Shown here piece after piece: positions 62,410-64,000 of a stretch of DNA of 64,000 bases (positions within the stretch are counted from its first letter, which is position 1; each line of letters begins with the position of its first letter). Source of the DNA: Dehalobacter sp. DCA. Lineage in GTDB: Bacteria; Bacillota; Desulfitobacteriia; Desulfitobacteriales; Syntrophobotulaceae. Position numbers and translations under genes: made by a program. The stretch lies in NCBI RefSeq assembly GCF_000305775.1, contig NC_018866.1, forward strand, positions 310,001-374,000, read 5' to 3'. The notes under the pieces were generated by a model. The model made no database searches and had not been told where the DNA came from. It was given only the letters and a program-made list of their open reading frames with translations.

Positions 62410-62956
62410 AGATATGGAACAGATACGTTTGAAGGGAAGGGTGTTCAATTTGATGCGGGTGCTAAAAAATAAAAATGGACAGGCACTTGTTGAATTTGCC
62501 CTGGTACTTCCTTTATTTCTAATGTTAACGTTTGCTGTGATAGATTTAGGGTGGATGATGAATAAGTATCTTACTTTTGATTATGCTTATCGCAATGCGT
62601 CTTGGACAATGAGTATAAGCTATGATAGTGATTATTCCCAAACAATCAGTGGAGAATCTGCCAAAAAAGCAATAAAAGAGGCAATGAAAAAGACATCGGC
62701 GCTGGTTGATGAGGAAGCATTGTCTGTGAGTGATGCCAAGTTAAAATGTTGGACTGAAAAGAAAGACTACTACACGCCCAAAAGTGGCGGCGGTACAGAT
62801 CAAAATACAAAAAAATGGAGATTTGCGCAGATCACAGCCAGTTTAGTTTATACAGTTGAACCGTTGACTCCGGTAGGAAAAGTGATATTCGGAGAACAGC
62901 TGACATTTACGAAAAACCTTGAAAAAAATCGACTGATTATGACAAAAGAAGGTTAG
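62402..62956 (+). CDS. Second TadE-like pseudopilin
   Basis: A 184-aa protein with leader NKNGQALVEFALVLPLFLML, again Gly and Glu+5, one membrane helix, then a variable extracytoplasmic domain with a Lys/Ser/Gly-rich segment near 115-135. An alternative start is the Met at 62414. The overlap with the previous gene indicates coupled translation. Confidence 0.85.
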   Translation: MVRDMEQIRLKGRVFNLMRVLKNKNGQALVEFALVLPLFLMLTFAVIDLGWMMNKYLTFDYAYRNASWTMSISYDSDYSQTISGESAKKAIKEAMKKTSALVDEEALSVSDAKLKCWTEKKDYYTPKSGGGTDQNTKKWRFAQITASLVYTVEPLTPVGKVIFGEQLTFTKNLEKNRLIMTKEG

Positions 62957-62997
62957 CAAATTAAGCGTGTTAGGTCAGAAAGTAGGTGGGTGGCAAT

Positions 62998-63480
62998 ATG
63001 CCTAAAAGCGTTTGCTTGCCGATGCGTAAACTGTTAAAAAATGAAGATGGAAATATCACAATTCTATTTGCTGTCCTGTTAATTGTATTGTTTGGATTTA
63101 CAGGACTTGTTGTGGATATTGGCGGGATGTACTTAAATCGTTTACACCTGTTTGAGGTTGGACAAATAATCAGAGATGCGCGTTTTAATGAAACATTGGC
63201 GATCGATCATTCAGAAAATCCTGAAGCAACGCTAAATGATATTGCTGACACCTATGCAGTATTAAATGGACTGGATGAAGGCCAGGTAAACGTAGATTAT
63301 TATCAGACAAAACTGACGGAAACAGAACGAAATTACGAATTGGATATTAATCTTACAGATACCTATGATTGCGTATTTATAAAAATCTTCGGCATTGATA
63401 CCCAAACAATTAATGTGACCATACATGGAACCAGTACAGCTGCAAAATCACCCAGAATATGGGCTCCCGGCAGAAAGTAA
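62998..63480 (+). CDS. TadG-like pilus-associated protein
   Basis: A 160-aa protein opening with the TadG-type motif NEDGNITILFAVLLIVLFG (no Glu+5), one membrane helix and VVDIGGMYLNRLHLFEVGQI, then an extracytoplasmic domain with two Cys-poor beta regions. The ATG at 62998 lies 7 nt behind AGGTGGG; the longer GTG start is less likely. It completes a three-gene set that mirrors tadE and tadG of the main locus but has no motor genes. Confidence 0.8.
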   Translation: MPKSVCLPMRKLLKNEDGNITILFAVLLIVLFGFTGLVVDIGGMYLNRLHLFEVGQIIRDARFNETLAIDHSENPEATLNDIADTYAVLNGLDEGQVNVDYYQTKLTETERNYELDINLTDTYDCVFIKIFGIDTQTINVTIHGTSTAAKSPRIWAPGRK

Positions 63481-63513
63481 CTAAAAAAATCTGCTAATAA
63501 AAGCCAGAGATTA

Positions 63514-63620
63514 GGCTATGCAATATATAACCAGCGTAAGCGGAGCATGGATTGCGCAGCGCGGCTGTTTGCGCCAAGGAGGGCGCAACATGCCGGAAGC
63601 GGCTTATATATTGCGTAGCC
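63514..63620. repeat. Hairpin repeat, second family, copy 2
   Basis: Outer arms GGCTATGCAATATATA and TATATATTGCGTAGCC (16 bp, one wobble) enclose a core with the inner hairpin TTGCGCC / GGCGCAA. The inverted core GCTTCCGGCATGTTGC with CCTCCTTGGC resembles the core of the element at 28175-28248. Confidence 0.6.
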
Positions 63621-63761
63621 CTACCTTGTTAGGTTTTATTAAGTCATACATAAAACGATTCATTTATCAAAAATTCTGAGATTATTAGAAAAATGAATGA
63701 TATAATCAGAACATATGAAATTGGGTTAAACATTAGGCTAAGAAAGGAACAGGCACAGAGG

Positions 63762-64000
63762 ATGAATCAAAGAGATCCGTACTTCGACAACCTGAAATTC
63801 GTGCTGATTGTTTTGGTGGTTGTCGGTCATATGATTGAACCGCTCATTTATATTCCAATCTTCAAATCCATTTATGCGTTCATTTATTCGTTTCATATGC
63901 CGTTGTTTGTTTTTATTTCCGGCTATTTTGCCAAGAATATTGATGATCCGAAATATGAGATAAAAATTATCAGCAAGCTGGTAATACCCTATGTTATTTT
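63762..64000 (+). CDS. Acyltransferase family 3 protein, partial
   Basis: The first 79 codons of a membrane acyltransferase cut by the window edge. MNQRDPYFDNLKFVLIVLVV and VGHMIEP hold the family's early Arg-Asp/Asn-Lys and His motifs, and SFHMPLFVFISGYFAKN the second helix typical of acyltransferase 3 (OatA/NodX-like). Such enzymes O-acetylate cell-wall or surface sugars. The ribosome site is not ideal (AGAGG touches the ATG). Confidence 0.8.
   Translation, partial: MNQRDPYFDNLKFVLIVLVVVGHMIEPLIYIPIFKSIYAFIYSFHMPLFVFISGYFAKNIDDPKYEIKIISKLVIPYVI

Noticed and set aside
1-64000. CRISPR arrays, tRNA and rRNA genes
   Set aside because: No regularly spaced direct repeats, no cloverleaf with CCA-end context and no rRNA-like sequence were seen by eye; a covariance search could still find a small RNA.

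Overview
The window looks like chromosomal DNA of a spore-forming, anaerobic, low-to-mid GC clostridium of the Peptococcaceae/Desulfitobacteriaceae type (Desulfitobacterium, Dehalobacter, Desulfosporosinus relatives). The evidence is spoVS with a sigma-H-like promoter, RNase Y/YmdB, a menaquinone methyltransferase (MenG), a LL-diaminopimelate-type aminotransferase, a corrinoid protein with a URO-D-type methyltransferase, CRP/FNR-type palindromes and a Tad pilus locus without an outer-membrane secretin. Genus assignment is inference; no rRNA is present.

Layout. 0-8.6 kb (minus strand): a complete Flp/Tad pilus operon (flp, tadE, tadG, cpaB, a receiver-ParA CpaE, tadA/cpaF, tadB, tadC), then a DUF192 gene and a lipoprotein gene. 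8.9-24.7 kb (plus): a housekeeping block with ftsK/spoIIIE, selU/mnmH, rodZ-like, ygiQ-like radical SAM, rimO, pgsA, cinA, recA (sigma-A promoter with SOS box), recX, rny, an unknown gene, ymdB and spoVS. 24.8-32.7 kb: M19 dipeptidase, PHP phosphoesterase, aminotransferase, an HD protein, phoU, an unknown 407-aa protein, thpR, a GNAT protein and rnhA. 32.9-38.1 kb: an acyl-CoA metabolic cluster made of a SucC-like ATP-grasp subunit, a small 7-Cys ferredoxin-like protein, a SucD-like subunit, a CitE/HpcH-type lyase and malic enzyme. I regard it as the best candidate for a poorly described pathway, a possible malate/malyl-CoA (or citramalyl-CoA) module.

38.1-43 kb: a group II intron inserted directly behind the intrinsic terminator of the malic enzyme gene (its maturase is frameshifted), a LytS-like-PAS-GGDEF-HD-GYP c-di-GMP enzyme, and a scar region with two decayed gene fragments and a perfect 26-bp-arm palindrome. 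43-48.5 kb: a KdpD-like kinase, a KdpE-like regulator and a KimA-type potassium transporter, preceded by an exact FNR-type palindrome; then a spore-photoproduct-lyase-like radical SAM protein lacking the expected donor cysteine. 48.9-50.2 kb: a frameshifted ubiD. 50.7-56.7 kb (minus): a Ski2-like helicase, comFB, and a thiamine-precursor ABC transporter with a thiamine-binding YkoF/MTH1187-type protein behind a TPP riboswitch. 56.9-61.5 kb (plus): menG, a CBS protein, a corrinoid protein/URO-D methyltransferase/47-aa ORF operon with an exact TTAAT-N4-ATTAA (dehalobox-like) palindrome upstream, and a YigZ protein. 61.9-63.5 kb: a second set of TadE/TadE/TadG-like pseudopilins; the right edge cuts an acyltransferase gene.

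The noncoding DNA is rich in structure: a five-copy dispersed intergenic repeat (about 17.7, 22.7, 24.7, 34.5 and 36.4 kb), at least two members of a second hairpin family (28.2 and 63.5 kb), three long perfect palindromes, and a probable attenuator ahead of the acyl-CoA cluster. Start codons were moved from the longest ORF wherever a Shine-Dalgarno sequence (SD) argued for it. Homology statements are from reading the sequence by eye; no database search was run.
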